Shown: piece after piece, positions 63,314-64,000 of the stretch
Layout of the letters: each line of letters starts with the position of its first letter
Position numbering within the stretch: the stretch's first letter is position 1
Source of the DNA: Lutimonas saemankumensis
Lineage (GTDB): Bacteria; Bacteroidota; Bacteroidia; Flavobacteriales; Flavobacteriaceae
Reading direction: 5' to 3'
DNA length: 64,000 bases
Assembly: GCF_020171465.1 (NCBI RefSeq)
Contig: NZ_JAIUZR010000004.1
Span: forward strand, 310,001 to 374,000
Program-made: the position numbers and the translations under genes
Notes under the pieces: generated by a model
What the model was told of the DNA's origin: nothing
Database searches by the model: none
Seen by the model: only the letters and a program-made list of their open reading frames with translations

Positions 63314-64000
63314 ATGCCCGCTTTCTCGAATAAATACCGTCTTGAATTCCATGAAAAGTTGAAAAATGAATCCTTCGACCTGCTTGTGATTGGTGGTGGC
63401 ATCACCGGAGCAGGAATTGCTTTGGACGCTGTATCAAGGGGTTTAAAAGTAGCCCTTGTGGAGCAAAATGACTTCTCTTCCGGTACAAGCTCAAAATCGA
63501 CAAAGTTAATTCACGGGGGGCTTAGGTATTTAAAACAATTCGACCTGTTTCTGGTGCATGAAGTAGGATCGGAAAGGGCAATTCTTCATAATTTGGCCCC
63601 TCATCTGGTGGTACCGGATAAAATGATACTACCTATAATTGAGAACGGGACCTATGGCTCTTTTCTCACCTCCATAGGTTTAAAAATCTATGATCTGCTT
63701 GCCAATGTTGAAGGAGATGACAAGCGAAAAATGCTGGATAAAGAAACCACTCTTAAGCTTGAACCTCTTTTGCCTGATCAAATTCTTGAAGGAGCTGGCT
63801 ATTATGCGGAATATCGAACCGATGACGCCAGACTGACCATTGAGGTCTTAAAAACTGCTGTTCGGGAAGGTGCAATAGCTATCAATTATGCAGAAGTTAA
63901 GTCACTTATTTATCATCACGACCATGTCAAAGGCGCCTTGGTTTATGACAAATTTCTTAAAAAAGAATATCAATTAAATGCCAGTTATGTAGTAAATGCA
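63314..64000 (+). CDS. glpD: Glycerol-3-phosphate dehydrogenase, FAD-dependent (N-terminal part, cut by window end)
   Basis: 229 residues seen; the frame is open to the end of the window. FAD motif LLVIGGGITGAGIALDAVSRGL, then VEQNDFSSGTSSKSTKLIHGGLRYLKQFD, the family's signature near the flavin. It oxidises glycerol-3-phosphate to dihydroxyacetone phosphate at the membrane, completing the uptake-phosphorylation-oxidation path with glpF and glpK. The C-terminal half is outside the window. Confidence 0.95.
   Translation, partial: MPAFSNKYRLEFHEKLKNESFDLLVIGGGITGAGIALDAVSRGLKVALVEQNDFSSGTSSKSTKLIHGGLRYLKQFDLFLVHEVGSERAILHNLAPHLVVPDKMILPIIENGTYGSFLTSIGLKIYDLLANVEGDDKRKMLDKETTLKLEPLLPDQILEGAGYYAEYRTDDARLTIEVLKTAVREGAIAINYAEVKSLIYHHDHVKGALVYDKFLKKEYQLNASYVVNA

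Overview
The window looks like a chromosomal segment of a marine-type Bacteroidetes, most likely a member of the Flavobacteriaceae. Supporting signs are two large secreted proteins with C-terminal type IX secretion (Por/T9SS type A) sorting domains, a DUF3127 protein, O-antigen translocase and FdtA/QdtA families typical of the phylum, a sulfatase, low G+C composition, and upstream boxes resembling the Bacteroidetes -7 motif TAnnTTTG. No rRNA, tRNA, insertion sequence or CRISPR array was seen.

Layout. 1-6.6 kb: a TPR protein cut by the window edge and a 1902-residue secreted S8/S53-like peptidase carrying MBG-type domains and ten perfect in-frame octapeptide repeats. 6.8-11.5 kb: a flavoprotein reductase fused to a cyclic-nucleotide-binding domain, divergent from a Cys-type sulfatase and an outer-membrane barrel-like protein; the divergent spacer holds two strong inverted repeats. 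11.5-15 kb: a lipoprotein and a secreted protein with a Tyr/Arg/Gly-rich tail. 15-19.6 kb: an AraC regulator divergent from a phytanoyl-CoA-dioxygenase-like enzyme, a sodium:solute symporter and an SDR dehydrogenase, which reads as a small uptake and catabolic unit. 19.6-28.5 kb: housekeeping genes (aroA, MazG-like, aat, DUF3127, flavin reductase, orphan histidine kinase, HIT, greA, Rieske-like lipoprotein, purK, DUF2797).

28.6-55.1 kb: an exopolysaccharide / surface-glycan locus, nearly all on the minus strand and visibly more A/T-rich than its flanks. It has an initiating sugar-phosphate transferase, two FdtA-type sugar ketoisomerase paralogs, a FemAB/GNAT-like acyltransferase, two DegT-type aminotransferase-like proteins, two flippase-like proteins, a Wzy-like polymerase, about eight glycosyltransferase-type proteins, an O-acetyltransferase, an AKR-like plus Gfo/Idh pair, a Wzc-type tyrosine autokinase, a T9SS beta-helix protein and a sulfotransferase-like protein. 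Together they would make a dTDP-3-amino-3,6-dideoxyhexose-type sugar (RmlA/RmlB not present here), assemble a repeat unit on undecaprenyl phosphate, flip, polymerise and export it. No Wza-type export protein lies in the window.

55.4-58 kb: two tandem PAS-LuxR regulators without receiver domains sit beside the glycan locus, with perfect palindromes upstream of the regulators (57044-57063) and upstream of the first glycan gene (55171-55186). These are the best candidates here for an undescribed regulatory circuit. 58-64 kb: a queuosine-precursor-type transporter, fabD, an enoyl-CoA hydratase-like gene, a small membrane protein, and a glycerol-use cluster (glpF-glpK-two small genes-glpD, the last cut by the window end).
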